From Vreelandella rituensis (GTDB taxonomy: Bacteria > Pseudomonadota > Gammaproteobacteria > Pseudomonadales > Halomonadaceae): DNA of 64,000 nucleotides. The notes below the pieces were generated by a model. It was not told where the DNA came from. It saw only the letters and a list, made by a program, of their open reading frames with translations, and ran no database searches. The first letter of the stretch is position 1; each line of letters starts with the position of its first letter. The translations under genes were made by a program, and so were the position numbers. The stretch spans positions 1-64,000 of the forward strand of contig NZ_QPIJ01000005.1 of the NCBI RefSeq assembly GCF_003336665.1. The letters are read 5' to 3'. Below, in pieces: positions 8,374 through 17,688 of the stretch.

Positions 8374-8389
8374 CATCACCTAGGTGATG
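8374..8389. repeat. 16-bp perfect palindrome at the tRNA-Val 3' end
   Basis: CATCACCTAGGTGATG is a perfect palindrome that overlaps the last two bases of the tRNA-Val(TAC) CCA end. In the primary transcript it could form a short hairpin between this tRNA and the next tRNA-Asp and affect processing. Confidence 0.6.
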
Positions 8390-8463
8390 GTGGGTGGTAC
8401 TGGGTTCGAACCAGTGACCCCCAGCTTGTAAGGCTGGTGCTCTCCCAACTGAGCTAACCACCC
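8388..8463 (-). tRNA. tRNA-Val (TAC)
   Basis: A 76-nt minus-strand tRNA with encoded CCA. The acceptor GGGTGGT pairs with ACCACCC, and the loop CTTACAA gives anticodon TAC. It is the promoter-proximal gene of the cluster Val-Asp-Asp-Asp-Val-Asp. The -10 box ends about 20 bp upstream of its 5' end. Confidence 0.97.
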
Positions 8464-8483
8464 GTCTGGTCACGTGGCGCTGC

Positions 8484-8539
8484 ATTCTACCAAAGATCAG
8501 GACGTTGTCAACATTCATGATAATTTTATTGTCATGAAT
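8484..8539 (-). promoter_or_regulatory. Promoter of the tRNA cluster with upstream palindrome
   Basis: On the minus strand a consensus -35 TTGACA (8506-8511) is followed by a 16-bp spacer and -10 TAGAAT (8484-8489). A GC-rich discriminator of the stringent-control type follows. Directly upstream an AT-rich pseudo-palindrome has arms ATTCATGA and TCATGAAT at 8513-8520 and 8532-8539. It may serve as an UP element or protein-binding site. The geometry strongly supports this as the promoter for all six tRNAs. Confidence 0.8.
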
Positions 8540-8994
8540 TACTTCCCTGCCTCGGCAGCCTGCTGCGAGCGCGTGAAGAATGCAATATACGAGCCTCCGG
8601 GTCAATCATCTTGAAGAAATACCTGTAAGACAATCATGGAGGCAATTTGTCGCAGGCCGACCAAGACCGCATCGGGGCCTTCAAAAAAACATATTGATAA
8701 CAAGCGCCCCGCTTAACCGCTACACTCGCAAATGCTTGCAATAGCGGTGATTCCAGGCGTCTGGAAGGCTTGTGGGCCAATAATGAAGGGTGGCGCAAAA
8801 ATACACCCGCAGGTCTCGAACCCCAATGCTATTGCTTGCGTATATAATCACTTAGCCAATTGGGTTGTTCAGCTTGCAGCGTGGCTGCGATAGAATCCCA
8901 GACGGATTTATTGACCTGCATCATCAAGCGGGTGGCCGCACCCGGGCACAATGCTACGGGTTACCCCCTAACCGCGTTCGATGGGAACATTCAA
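8540..8994. other. Upstream region of ccoN
   Basis: About 450 bp without a convincing gene. It contains a short hairpin TTCCAG/CTGGAA at 8751-8766 and a TATAAT at 8843-8848 without a good -35 partner. An FNR/ANR-like box lies at 8911-8924. The ccoN reading frame stays open upstream to 8860, but that extension has no counterpart in CcoN proteins. Confidence 0.5.
8911..8924 (+). promoter_or_regulatory. Putative ANR/FNR box before ccoN
   Basis: TTGAC-CTGC-ATCAT matches 8 of 10 defined positions of the FNR/ANR consensus TTGAT-N4-ATCAA. Its centre is 8917.5. A CACAAT -10-like hexamer at 8947-8952 would place the start near 8959, with the box at about -41.5, the class II activator position. Induction of cbb3 oxidase by ANR under low oxygen is established in pseudomonads, and anr lies at the end of this cluster. 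Confidence 0.6.
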
Positions 8995-10422
8995 ATGAAC
9001 TCAGCACTAGAACACCCGACCTACAACTACAAGGTAGTTCGGCAGTTCGCGATCATGACAGTGGTATGGGGCATCGTGGGCATGCTCATCGGTGTCATCC
9101 TTGCCGCACAACTGGTATGGCCGCAACTGAACCTCGATCTACCTTGGACGAGCTTTGGGCGGCTACGCCCGTTACATACCAATGCCGTCATATTCGCCTT
9201 CGGTGGCTCAGCATTGTTTGCCACGTCTTATTACGTTGTCCAGCGCACCTGTCAGGTCCGTCTTTTTTCTGACAAGCTCGCCGCATTCACGTTCTGGGGC
9301 TGGCAAGCCGTCATTCTTTCCGCCGTCGTTTCGCTACCCTTGGGTTACACCACTACCAAGGAATACGCCGAACTGGAATGGCCAATCAACATATTGATCG
9401 CCGCTGTCTGGGTGACATATGCGCTGGTATTCCTGATGACCATCAAGAAACGGAAGACGTCGCATATCTATGTGGCCAACTGGTTCTTTGCTGCCTTTAT
9501 TCTGACCGTAGCCGTGCTGCACATCGTCAACAATGCAGCCATTCCGGTCACGGCCATGTACTCCACCTCGGTGTATGCCGGTTCCATCGATGCCATGGTG
9601 CAATGGTGGTACGGGCATAACGCGGTAGGGTTCTTCCTTACTGCCGGCTTCTTGGGGATGATGTATTACTTCGTCCCCAAGCAGGCGGAACGCCCGGTGT
9701 ACTCCTATCGGCTCTCCATCGTCCACTTCTGGGCGCTGATCATGATTTACATGTGGGCCGGCCCGCACCACTTGCATTACACCGCTCTACCTAACTGGGC
9801 GCAATCATTGGGCATGGTCATGTCGATCATCCTGCTTGCTCCTTCCTGGGGCGGCATGATCAACGGCATGATGACGCTCTCCGGCGCCTGGCATAAGCTA
9901 CGCACCGACCCGACCTTGCGCTTTCTGGTCGTGGCCCTGTCTTTCTACGGCATGTCGACTTTTGAAGGCCCGATGATGGCCATCAAGACCGTCAATGCCC
10001 TCTCCCACTACACCGACTGGACCATTGGACACGTACATTCTGGTGCGCTGGGCTGGGTAGCCATGATTACCATAGGCTCCATGTACCACTTGATTCCACG
10101 CTTGTTCGGCCAGGTACAGATGCACTCGGTCAACCTGATTGCTGTGCACTTCTGGCTGGCGACCATCGGCACCGTGCTGTACATCGCCTCCATGTGGGTC
10201 AACGGCATTCTGCAAGGTCTGATGTGGCGCGCCATCAACCCGGACGGCACCTTGATGTACACCTTCATCGAATCCGTGGAAGCCAGTGGTCCAGGCTATT
10301 TCGTTCGCTTGATTGGCGGCTTGTTCTGGGTAACCGGCATGCTGATCATGGCCTACAACGTCTACATGACGGTGAAGCGCAGCGAATCCATTCGTCAGCA
10401 GCCTGCACCGCAAGCGGCTTAA
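8995..10422 (+). CDS. ccoN: Cytochrome cbb3 oxidase catalytic subunit I
   Basis: A 475-residue heme-copper oxidase subunit I of the high-affinity cbb3 type; it reduces O2 to water and pumps protons. It has about 12 membrane segments. Heme and copper ligand histidines occur in [13 protein letters not shown] (about 49-61), [26 protein letters not shown] and [13 protein letters not shown] chose the ATG at 8995 ([13 protein letters not shown]) because CcoN proteins begin there; the open frame back to 8860 is leader. The ribosome binding site is weak (GGGAA). ccoO begins 18 nt after the stop. Confidence 0.96.
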   Translation: MNSALEHPTYNYKVVRQFAIMTVVWGIVGMLIGVILAAQLVWPQLNLDLPWTSFGRLRPLHTNAVIFAFGGSALFATSYYVVQRTCQVRLFSDKLAAFTFWGWQAVILSAVVSLPLGYTTTKEYAELEWPINILIAAVWVTYALVFLMTIKKRKTSHIYVANWFFAAFILTVAVLHIVNNAAIPVTAMYSTSVYAGSIDAMVQWWYGHNAVGFFLTAGFLGMMYYFVPKQAERPVYSYRLSIVHFWALIMIYMWAGPHHLHYTALPNWAQSLGMVMSIILLAPSWGGMINGMMTLSGAWHKLRTDPTLRFLVVALSFYGMSTFEGPMMAIKTVNALSHYTDWTIGHVHSGALGWVAMITIGSMYHLIPRLFGQVQMHSVNLIAVHFWLATIGTVLYIASMWVNGILQGLMWRAINPDGTLMYTFIESVEASGPGYFVRLIGGLFWVTGMLIMAYNVYMTVKRSESIRQQPAPQAA

Positions 10423-10440
10423 ACGGGGATACTAAGACCA

Positions 10441-11049
10441 ATGAAACATGAGATTGTTGAAAAGAATGTCGGTCTGCTCGCCGTATTGATCCTGGTAGCG
10501 ATCAGCTTCGGCGGCCTGGCGGAGGTGGTACCGCTGTTCTTCCAGAAGCAGACCACGGAACCGGTTGAAGGACTTGAACCACTTTCCGCCTTGGAGCTGG
10601 CAGGACGCGACATCTATCGCCGGGAAGGCTGTGTCAGCTGTCATTCCCAGATGATTCGTCCGTTCCGCGCAGAGACGGAACGCTACGGTCACTATAGTGT
10701 GGCTGGCGAGTCAGTCTACGACCATAATTTCCTGTGGGGCTCCAAGCGCACAGGCCCGGACCTGGCACGCGTCGGTGGCCGTTACAGTGATGACTGGCAC
10801 CGTGCCCATATGTATAACCCGCGCGACGTCGTTCCCGAGTCGATAATGCCAGCCTACCCTTGGCTGTTCGAGAACACTCTCGATGGTGAAGACATGGCCG
10901 CCAAGATGAACACATTGCGCATTCTGGGCGTCCCGTACACCGACGAGCAGATCGAGAGTGCCGAGCGTGACGTTCAGGGTACTCAAGAGATCACCGCGTT
11001 AATCGCTTTCTTGCAACAACTCGGAACTGTGCTTGAGGGCACTCGCTAA
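10441..11049 (+). CDS. ccoO: Cytochrome cbb3 oxidase subunit II (mono-heme)
   Basis: A 202-residue membrane-anchored cytochrome c subunit. One N-terminal transmembrane helix (about 10-30) is followed by the heme c motif C64-V-S-C67-H68 and a distal methionine region in the [10 protein letters not shown] segment. It passes electrons from CcoP to CcoN. Length and motifs match the family. ccoQ follows after 3 nt. Confidence 0.96.
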   Translation: MKHEIVEKNVGLLAVLILVAISFGGLAEVVPLFFQKQTTEPVEGLEPLSALELAGRDIYRREGCVSCHSQMIRPFRAETERYGHYSVAGESVYDHNFLWGSKRTGPDLARVGGRYSDDWHRAHMYNPRDVVPESIMPAYPWLFENTLDGEDMAAKMNTLRILGVPYTDEQIESAERDVQGTQEITALIAFLQQLGTVLEGTR

Positions 11050-11052
11050 GTT

Positions 11053-11274
11053 ATGGATACGGGAACCTTTCGCGGCCTTATCACTTTTGTGCTTCTGGTC
11101 GCCTTCATCGGCATCACCTGGTGGGCCTACTCCAAGCGACGCAAGCCGGATTTCGACGAAGCGGCTAACCTGCCCTTCGCTGATGATAAAGATGAAGAAG
11201 AAATCCGCAAACAACACGCCGCGCAAGAAGAGCAGACCAATTCCCGACACGACGGGGGAGACAAAAACGTATGA
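11053..11274 (+). CDS. ccoQ: Cytochrome cbb3 oxidase small subunit CcoQ
   Basis: A 73-residue protein with one transmembrane helix (about residues 7-26) and a short basic stretch SKRRK. Its charged tail, rich in Asp, Glu and Lys, is somewhat longer than in many CcoQ proteins. CcoQ stabilises the cbb3 complex. Its stop overlaps the ccoP start by 4 nt, indicating coupled translation. Confidence 0.9.
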   Translation: MDTGTFRGLITFVLLVAFIGITWWAYSKRRKPDFDEAANLPFADDKDEEEIRKQHAAQEEQTNSRHDGGDKNV

Positions 11275-12200
11275 GCAATCTCTGGGGTGAATCCCTATCC
11301 GGCTTCTGGAGTGCCTGGATCATCATCATCACGCTAGGCACCATTGCCTTCAGCGGATGGATCCTGTTCGCTAACCGCCGCACCGATAAGACCCCCGACG
11401 CCGACGGCAATGTGGAAACCACAGGGCATGCGGCAGACGGGATTGAAGAGTATGATAACGCCCTGCCCAAATGGTGGTTTCAGCTGTTTGTCGCCACCAT
11501 CATATTTTCCCTGGGCTATCTGGTGCTCTACCCTGGCCTGGGTAATTTTGCTGGCATCCTGGGCTGGTCACAGGAAGGTCAGTGGGAAGAGGAAGTGGCT
11601 CAGGCCGAAGAGCGCTTTACACCGATTTTCGCTCAATATCAGGAAGTGCCGATCCCTGAGCTGGCAAGAGACGAAGCAGCCATGCAGGTGGCCGAGCGTA
11701 TCTATCAGAATAACTGTGCAGTCTGTCACGGCTCCAACGCCCAGGGCGGGTATGGTTTCCCCAATCTCACCGATGATGACTGGCTATATGGGGGTGAGCC
11801 GGAAAACATTCTGACGTCCCTGCACAATGGGCGTAATGGCTTGATGCCTTCCTGGCAGCAGCTGGGAGAGAACAATATTGGCAACCTGACGCAATATGTC
11901 CTTTCTCTTTCCGGGCTTGAGCACGACGCCGAGAGCGCCGAGCAAGGTGAAGCCACCTACGCATCAGTATGTGCGGCATGCCATGGGCCAAGCGGCACCG
12001 GCAATCAGGCCTTGGGCGCGCCCAACTTGACCAACGACATCTGGCTCTACCTAGCACCCGGCCAGGAAGTCGCGGAGTCGGTTCGTCAAACACTGCGTAA
12101 CGGGCGTAACGGTCACATGCCGGCACAGGCTTCTTACATTGGTGAAGAACGGGTTCATCTGGTAGCGGCTTACGTTTACAGCTTTCGCCTACAAGACTGA
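11271..12200 (+). CDS. ccoP: Cytochrome cbb3 oxidase subunit III (di-heme)
   Basis: A 309-residue protein with two N-terminal membrane segments (about 12-32 and 65-85) and two cytochrome c domains carrying CAVCH (149-153) and CAACH (234-238). It accepts electrons from soluble cytochrome c and gives them to CcoO. The gene order NOQP and the stem-loop after the stop define the end of the structural operon. Confidence 0.96.
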   Translation: MSNLWGESLSGFWSAWIIIITLGTIAFSGWILFANRRTDKTPDADGNVETTGHAADGIEEYDNALPKWWFQLFVATIIFSLGYLVLYPGLGNFAGILGWSQEGQWEEEVAQAEERFTPIFAQYQEVPIPELARDEAAMQVAERIYQNNCAVCHGSNAQGGYGFPNLTDDDWLYGGEPENILTSLHNGRNGLMPSWQQLGENNIGNLTQYVLSLSGLEHDAESAEQGEATYASVCAACHGPSGTGNQALGAPNLTNDIWLYLAPGQEVAESVRQTLRNGRNGHMPAQASYIGEERVHLVAAYVYSFRLQD

Positions 12201-12220
12201 TTAAATTAGTTTTTTTAACC

Positions 12221-12255
12221 AAAGGGTGCGGCTTCGAGTCGCACCCTTTCTTGTT
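12221..12255 (+). terminator. Terminator after ccoP
   Basis: AAAGGGTGCG at 12221-12230 pairs with CGCACCCTTT at 12240-12249 around a 9-nt loop, followed by the T-containing CTTGTT. It starts 20 nt after the ccoP stop. A T7 run precedes the stem, so it may also work in reverse. Confidence 0.75.
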
Positions 12256-12333
12256 GGCGGCCATGAATAGTTATAATGAGGCTCCATTCTCTGGAGCAGT
12301 TTCCCTCTGTTCCCTCTGAGTTATGACATCATT

Positions 12334-13764
12334 ATGGAAAGAATACCCAGCGAAGATGTAACTCCGGATTCTGTGGGTCATTACGCCCCCAAGGACCAGA
12401 AAGTCACCCAGGAAATGTATGCTAGACGGCAGCATATTTATGTACGCGAAATAAAGGGGCTATTTCAGAAAATCCGACGCAGCGCCAACTGGGTACTGAT
12501 GCTGGCATTCTTTCTGCTTCCATGGATCCAGTGGGGAGATCGGCCGATCATCTGGTTTGACCTGCCGAGTAGGGAATTTCACATCTTTGTCGGGACATTT
12601 TACCCCCAGGAGTTCATGTTACTTTCCTGGCTGCTTATCATCTGTGCCTTTGGTCTTTTTTTCATCACTGTTTTCGCAGGCCGAGTCTGGTGCGGTTATA
12701 CCTGCCCGCAAAGCGTCTGGACCTTCTTGTTCATGTGGGTCGAGCACCGTATCGAAGGGCAACGTAACAAGCGCATCAAACTCGACAAACAGTCCATGAC
12801 GACTGAGAAACTAGCCCGCAAGAGTGCAAAACATACTATTTGGCTGTTGATCGCTCTGGCTACCGGTATCACGTTCGTGGGTTATTTCACCCCGATTCGC
12901 CAGTTAGTGATCGATCTTCCCACCCTTGAGGCACATGGCTGGTCGTATTTTTGGGTGGGTTTCTTTCTAGTATTTACCTATCTGAATGCCGGCTGGTTAC
13001 GCGAGCAGGTGTGCTTTTACATGTGCCCCTATGCCCGTTTCCAATCAGTCATGTTCGACCGCGACACCTTGATCGTGTCTTATGACCAAGAGCGTGGTGA
13101 GCCTCGTGGCGCCCGCAAGAAAGGTATCGACCCCAAGGAAAAAGGCCTGGGAGACTGTATCGACTGCGAGCTTTGCGTTCAGGTATGCCCTGTAGGGATC
13201 GACATTCGTGACGGCCTGCAATATGAATGCATAAGCTGTGCCGCCTGCATCGATGCCTGCGATAGCGTGATGGACAAGATGAACTACCCACGCGGCCTGG
13301 TGCGTTACACTACAGAAAATGCGCTGGAGGGCAAGAAGAGTCACATTCTGCGCCCCCGCCTTGCAGGCTATTTTGCCGCTCTGGTGCTCATGATCGGAGT
13401 ATTCGCCTGGGCGGTAGGTGATCGCCTGCCATTGGGCTTTGATGTGGAACGCGAACGCAATCAGCTTTATCAAATGACACGTGACGGTCGAATCACTAAC
13501 GTTTATACATTGAACGTGCGCAACCTGGATAACCGTGACCACACCTATCAGCTGAGTGTTTCCGGACTTCCGGGGCTCACTCTTGATCACAAGACGCTCG
13601 ACGTGGAAGCCGGTGAATCACGCCTACTCGTGATTGACGTGACCGCCGATGAGGACGTTATCGAAAAACCCAGCCATTCCATCTTCCTGACCATTGAATC
13701 TCAGCAGGATGAAAGTATCAGCCTGGAGCGTGAAATACGCTTCATCGGCAACATCAGGAGGTAA
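12334..13764 (+). CDS. ccoG: cbb3 oxidase accessory ferredoxin CcoG
   Basis: A 476-residue FixG/CcoG/RdxA protein. An N-terminal membrane region carries CGYTCPQSVWT and CFYMCPYARFQSVM; a 2x[4Fe-4S] domain carries CIDCELCVQVCP and CISCAACIDACD near residues 272-311; a periplasmic Ig-like C-terminal domain follows. CcoG supports copper delivery to cbb3 oxidase by reducing Cu(II). A TATAAT at 12272-12277, about 57 bp upstream, may be part of its own promoter. ccoH follows after 1 nt. Confidence 0.94.
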   Translation: MERIPSEDVTPDSVGHYAPKDQKVTQEMYARRQHIYVREIKGLFQKIRRSANWVLMLAFFLLPWIQWGDRPIIWFDLPSREFHIFVGTFYPQEFMLLSWLLIICAFGLFFITVFAGRVWCGYTCPQSVWTFLFMWVEHRIEGQRNKRIKLDKQSMTTEKLARKSAKHTIWLLIALATGITFVGYFTPIRQLVIDLPTLEAHGWSYFWVGFFLVFTYLNAGWLREQVCFYMCPYARFQSVMFDRDTLIVSYDQERGEPRGARKKGIDPKEKGLGDCIDCELCVQVCPVGIDIRDGLQYECISCAACIDACDSVMDKMNYPRGLVRYTTENALEGKKSHILRPRLAGYFAALVLMIGVFAWAVGDRLPLGFDVERERNQLYQMTRDGRITNVYTLNVRNLDNRDHTYQLSVSGLPGLTLDHKTLDVEAGESRLLVIDVTADEDVIEKPSHSIFLTIESQQDESISLEREIRFIGNIRR

Positions 13765-13765
13765 C

Positions 13766-14296
13766 ATGCCTACCACGACACCCACAAAGATACCTCCTTG
13801 GTACAAGCAGTTTTGGCCGTGGTTCTTGCTCGGCCTGCTGTTTTCCTCAATTATTGTCAGCACCACTTTTGCCGTCGTGTCGATAAAGAGCTCCGACGGC
13901 ATGGTCGTCCAGGAAGATTATTACGAGCATGGCAAAGCCATTAACATGGTAATCGCCAAGCAAGTACGTGCGCGTGAATTGAACCTGAGCGCAAGCTTGC
14001 GTCTTGATCCGCTCACCAGTGATATCGTGGTGGACCTGGCGGGCGATACACGCCCTGAAAAGTTGTATTTACAGCTCATTTTCCCCACGGAAAATGACCG
14101 TGACCAATCGTTCGTGCTCGAGCATGTCCGCGATGGCCGTTATATCACTCAAGGCCCCGATAACCTGCGCTATCGTTGGTATCTGCAGCTACAGCCCGAT
14201 CAGCAAGACAGCGATTGGCGTCTCACGGGTGAGGCTACCTTCCCCAGTGAAAACAGCATCGCGTTACTGCCGGGAGGGCGTACAGAAAGCGAATGA
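13766..14296 (+). CDS. ccoH: FixH/CcoH family cbb3 assembly protein
   Basis: A 176-residue single-pass membrane protein: one helix at about residues 17-40, then the conserved SSDGMVVQEDYYEHGKAIN segment (about 42-60) of FixH. It assists cbb3 assembly together with CcoI. I chose the ATG at 13766 because AGGAGG at 13757-13762 precedes it; the frame stays open into ccoG upstream. Its stop overlaps ccoI by 4 nt. Confidence 0.9.
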   Translation: MPTTTPTKIPPWYKQFWPWFLLGLLFSSIIVSTTFAVVSIKSSDGMVVQEDYYEHGKAINMVIAKQVRARELNLSASLRLDPLTSDIVVDLAGDTRPEKLYLQLIFPTENDRDQSFVLEHVRDGRYITQGPDNLRYRWYLQLQPDQQDSDWRLTGEATFPSENSIALLPGGRTESE

Positions 14297-16740
14297 GCCA
14301 CGCACCTGCCTGCTACCATTGCGGTAACCCAGTGCCCGCTGCAGCACCTTGGACCATCACCCTGGACGAGGACACCCACCCGCTTTGCTGCCCAGGCTGC
14401 GAAGCGGTAGCCCACGCTATCGTCGACGGTGGTCTGGAAAGTTATTACCGCTATCGTACCGAACTTCCAGAGCGCCCGGATGAACGCCAAGCCGTGCGTG
14501 CCGACACCTGGTCGGTCTTCGACGACCCAGGCCTGCAACAGCAATTTGTCCATCACGATGGCGATGAAGGGCATGTCGCCACCACACTAGCGGTGGAAGG
14601 CATTACCTGTGCGGCCTGCGCCTGGTTGATCGAGCACCGCCTGAACGCCATGCCGGGAGTAAAATCCAGTGCTGTCAACCTGACCCACCACCGGGTCCGT
14701 GTCAGCTGGGACCCCGATCAGATCAAGCTTTCCGAGCTGCTTGCCGAAATGGCGGCTATCGGCTATAACGCCCAACCTTATGAGCCGGATCAGGCTCAGG
14801 CGCGCCTGCAGCACGAAGAACGAATGAACGTACGGCGTTTGATTATCGCCGCTGTGGGGATGATGCAGGTGATGATGTTTTCCATCCCTATCTATGTCTC
14901 TTCACCAGGCGAGATCAGCGAAGATTTCTACGCCCTGTTCCACTGGCTGTCGTTTGCGCTAGCAACACCGGTAGTGTTTTTTTCCGCCATGCCCTTTTTC
15001 CGCAATGCCGTGCGGGATGTAAAAACAGGCGTACTCGGCATGGATGTTTCGGTGTCACTAGCCATTGGAGGCGCTTATCTCGCCAGCGGTTATGCCGTGA
15101 TATTCGGCGTGGGGGAAGTGTATTTTGATTCAGTGGCCATGTTCACCTTCTTTCTGCTGTTCGCACGTTATGTGGAAACCCGCGCCCGCCGTCGCAGTGG
15201 GCATAGCGGCAATGCCTTGAGTGGCGCGCTGCCCCTTTCTGCCGTTCGCCTGGATGATGAGGACAATGAACGCATTCTCCCCGCCTCAGAGCTCAGAACA
15301 GGCGACCGAGTCAGAGTAAAACCAGGCCATAGCGTACCCGCTGACGGCATAATAGAAGCGGGCGAATCAAGTCTTGACGAGTCCATGCTGACCGGCGAAT
15401 ACCTACCTGTCACTCGGCGAATAGGCGATGAAGTCACCGGGGGCAGTCAGAACATGGAAAGCCCTCTGGATATTCGAGTCACTTATGCGGGACGCGAAGC
15501 TCGTGTCGCTGGCATTGTCGACTTGACCGACCGCGCCTTTGCCAGCCGTCCGCGTCTGGCACAGATGGCCGCACGCATGGCGCACCTTTTTGTGCTGCGC
15601 CTATTGATCGTTACCGCCTGCGTGGCAGCGGTCTGGTGGTTCATTGATCCCTCTCGTGTACTCTGGGTCACCCTTTCCGTACTGGTGGTCACCTGCCCTT
15701 GCGCCTTGGCACTGGCCACCCCAACGGCTCTTACCGCGGGTCATGGCCAACTGCGCAACCGTGGCGTCTTGATTACGCGTGCCGACGCCTTGGAATCTCT
15801 CTCCCAAGCCCATAGAGTGATCTTCGATAAAACCGGCACACTGACGCATGGCGAAATGCAGCTGATGCAGACCCTTCCACTGGGGAATATCGACGAAGCA
15901 GATGCCCGCGCCCTGGCAGCCGCCCTTGAAGCCCACTCGGAACATCCCATTGCCCGAGCATTTCGTCCTTTTCGTGATGCCACCGTGCAAGCAAACGAGG
16001 TGCAAAGCCACACGGGGCAAGGGCTGTCAGGCTCCATCAACGGGGCACGCTGGCGACTAGGCAAACCTGAATTCGCCGCGATACAGCCGCTGACCATACC
16101 CGATGAAGGGCAATGGCTGTTGTTGGCAGAAGAAGGTGAGCCACGTGCCTGGTTCGGTCTGCACGACGCGATTCGCGAGGACGCCGGAGAAACTGTAATG
16201 GCACTGCAGGCCGCTGGCCTCAAGGTCGAACTGCTTTCAGGAGATACGTCGCATGCAGTGGCAAGCCTGGCCAGGCAGCTGAATATCGATACCTGGCAGG
16301 CAAGCACCTCCCCCGAAGGCAAGCTTGAGCGTTTGCAGCAATTGCAGGCTAGCGGCGAAACCGTGATCATGGTCGGCGATGGCATCAACGATATTCCGGT
16401 GCTGGCCGGGGCTGACGTGGCGATCGCCATGAATGGCGCCACGGATCTGGCCCGCACACGCGCCGATGCGATACTGTTGAGTCCACGCCTGATGCGCATT
16501 GCCGAAGCGATCCAGATTTCTCGGGCGACGCGCCGGGTGATGCGTCAGAACATGATCTGGTCGGTATGTTATAACGCTTCCGCCTTGCCGCTGGCCGCGA
16601 TAGGTATCGTACCACCCTGGCTTGCCGCCATCGGAATGTCTCTCAGCTCACTGGTGGTGGTAGGCAATGCCTTACGTCTATCCCGCTGGCACAGCAGCAC
16701 CGTGCCGCTGCCTTATTCTCCTACGCCGGTGCCCGCATGA
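14293..16740 (+). CDS. ccoI: Copper-translocating P-type ATPase for cbb3 biogenesis
   Basis: An 815-residue P1B-type ATPase (FixI/CcoI), which supplies copper for the CcoN active site. Order: N-terminal CYHC (6-9) and CCPGC cysteine cluster, HMA domain with GITCAACAW near residue 100, membrane helices, the ion-binding CPC at 468-470, phosphorylation motif DKTGT starting at D512, and GDGINDIPVL in the hinge region. Length fits FixI. It overlaps ccoH and ccoS by 4 nt each, so the three are translationally coupled. Confidence 0.95.
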   Translation: MSHAPACYHCGNPVPAAAPWTITLDEDTHPLCCPGCEAVAHAIVDGGLESYYRYRTELPERPDERQAVRADTWSVFDDPGLQQQFVHHDGDEGHVATTLAVEGITCAACAWLIEHRLNAMPGVKSSAVNLTHHRVRVSWDPDQIKLSELLAEMAAIGYNAQPYEPDQAQARLQHEERMNVRRLIIAAVGMMQVMMFSIPIYVSSPGEISEDFYALFHWLSFALATPVVFFSAMPFFRNAVRDVKTGVLGMDVSVSLAIGGAYLASGYAVIFGVGEVYFDSVAMFTFFLLFARYVETRARRRSGHSGNALSGALPLSAVRLDDEDNERILPASELRTGDRVRVKPGHSVPADGIIEAGESSLDESMLTGEYLPVTRRIGDEVTGGSQNMESPLDIRVTYAGREARVAGIVDLTDRAFASRPRLAQMAARMAHLFVLRLLIVTACVAAVWWFIDPSRVLWVTLSVLVVTCPCALALATPTALTAGHGQLRNRGVLITRADALESLSQAHRVIFDKTGTLTHGEMQLMQTLPLGNIDEADARALAAALEAHSEHPIARAFRPFRDATVQANEVQSHTGQGLSGSINGARWRLGKPEFAAIQPLTIPDEGQWLLLAEEGEPRAWFGLHDAIREDAGETVMALQAAGLKVELLSGDTSHAVASLARQLNIDTWQASTSPEGKLERLQQLQASGETVIMVGDGINDIPVLAGADVAIAMNGATDLARTRADAILLSPRLMRIAEAIQISRATRRVMRQNMIWSVCYNASALPLAAIGIVPPWLAAIGMSLSSLVVVGNALRLSRWHSSTVPLPYSPTPVPA

Positions 16741-16976
16741 CGATATTGTATCTGTTGATTCCGCTATCGCTAATTCTGCTGGGATTGGCAGTCTGGGCTT
16801 TTTTCTGGGCGGTGAAAAATGAACAGTTCGATGATCTGGAGGGCCCCGCTCATCGCATCCTGTTCGATGAAGATGAAAACGACCTCTCACCCGAGGAGCG
16901 CCAGCGCAGAAAACAGCAAAAGCAGCTCCGGCCGCAGCCGGGCGATGATGATGATGATACTGAGTCCCCCCGATGA
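16737..16976 (+). CDS. ccoS: cbb3 oxidase maturation protein CcoS
   Basis: A 79-residue single-pass protein: one N-terminal helix (about 4-24), then FFWAVKNEQFDDLEGPAHRILFDED-type sequence, whose NEQFDDLEGP core is diagnostic of CcoS. An acidic and lysine/glutamine-rich tail follows. CcoS is needed for cofactor insertion into CcoN. It overlaps both neighbours by 4 nt. Confidence 0.93.
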   Translation: MTILYLLIPLSLILLGLAVWAFFWAVKNEQFDDLEGPAHRILFDEDENDLSPEERQRRKQQKQLRPQPGDDDDDTESPR

Positions 16977-17671
16977 ATCCCACCGGGATGGACCTGCCAC
17001 CACTGCTGGCGGCGTTCGTTTTCGGTCTTTTGGGGGGTGCGCACTGCATCGGCATGTGCGGCGGTATCATGAGCGCCCTGACCTTTGCCGTGCCGCCCAG
17101 CATGCGCCATCCGGCCAGGCTCACAGGCCTGTTATTGGGTTATAATGCCGGGCGTATTGTCAGCTACATGGTTGCCGGTGCCTTGGTGGCAACGCTCGGC
17201 ACGTTACTGGCATTGTCGCCCGAGGCCGGCATGGTGCTTCAGGCCTTTGCCGCTGTCATGCTGATCCTCATGGCCTTGTACATCGCCAACTGGTGGAAAG
17301 GGCTACTCAAGGTTGAAGCGATAGGCAAGCGGTTATGGCGTTACCTGGAGCCTTTGGGGCGCCGCTTGATGCCGGTGGTCAAGCTACCCCAAGCCTTTGC
17401 CCTAGGTGCCATCTGGGGCTGGCTGCCCTGCGGCCTGGTGTACTCAATGCTCGCCTGGAGTCTGGCCACAGCGGACCCTTTGCATGGAGCCGCCCTGATG
17501 GGAGCCTTCGGTCTGGGCACCCTTCCCGCATTGCTGGTTACCGGCATTGCAGCACGCCAGATGGCCGGCTTGATTCGTCACCGCGCCACACGCAGCCTGG
17601 CCGCATTAACTATCATTAGCTTCGCGCTTTGGCAATTATGGACATTGTTCACAACCTCCTCGCTTCACTAA
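16973..17671 (+). CDS. TauE/SafE-like (DsbD_2) membrane protein of the cco cluster
   Basis: A 232-residue polytopic membrane protein with GLLGGAHCIGMCGG at about residues 19-32 and WGWLPCGLVYS at about 152-162, the paired cysteine motifs of the UreH/DsbD_2 branch of sulfite exporter-like proteins. A homologue follows ccoS in many Pseudomonas-type clusters. The paired cysteines suggest a role in copper or thiol handling during cbb3 assembly, but this is inferred. It overlaps ccoS by 4 nt, the last of three consecutive ATGA couplings. Confidence 0.82.
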   Translation: MNPTGMDLPPLLAAFVFGLLGGAHCIGMCGGIMSALTFAVPPSMRHPARLTGLLLGYNAGRIVSYMVAGALVATLGTLLALSPEAGMVLQAFAAVMLILMALYIANWWKGLLKVEAIGKRLWRYLEPLGRRLMPVVKLPQAFALGAIWGWLPCGLVYSMLAWSLATADPLHGAALMGAFGLGTLPALLVTGIAARQMAGLIRHRATRSLAALTIISFALWQLWTLFTTSSLH

Positions 17672-17688
17672 GCCCAACCATCGTTACA

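Noticed and set aside
7776-8463. Integrated element at the tRNA cluster
   Set aside because: No integrase, no partial tRNA duplicate with flanking cargo; the repeats are complete functional tRNA genes.
8860-8994. N-terminal extension of ccoN
   Set aside because: CcoN proteins start at the MNSALEHP region; the extension contains the ANR box and -10-like sequence.
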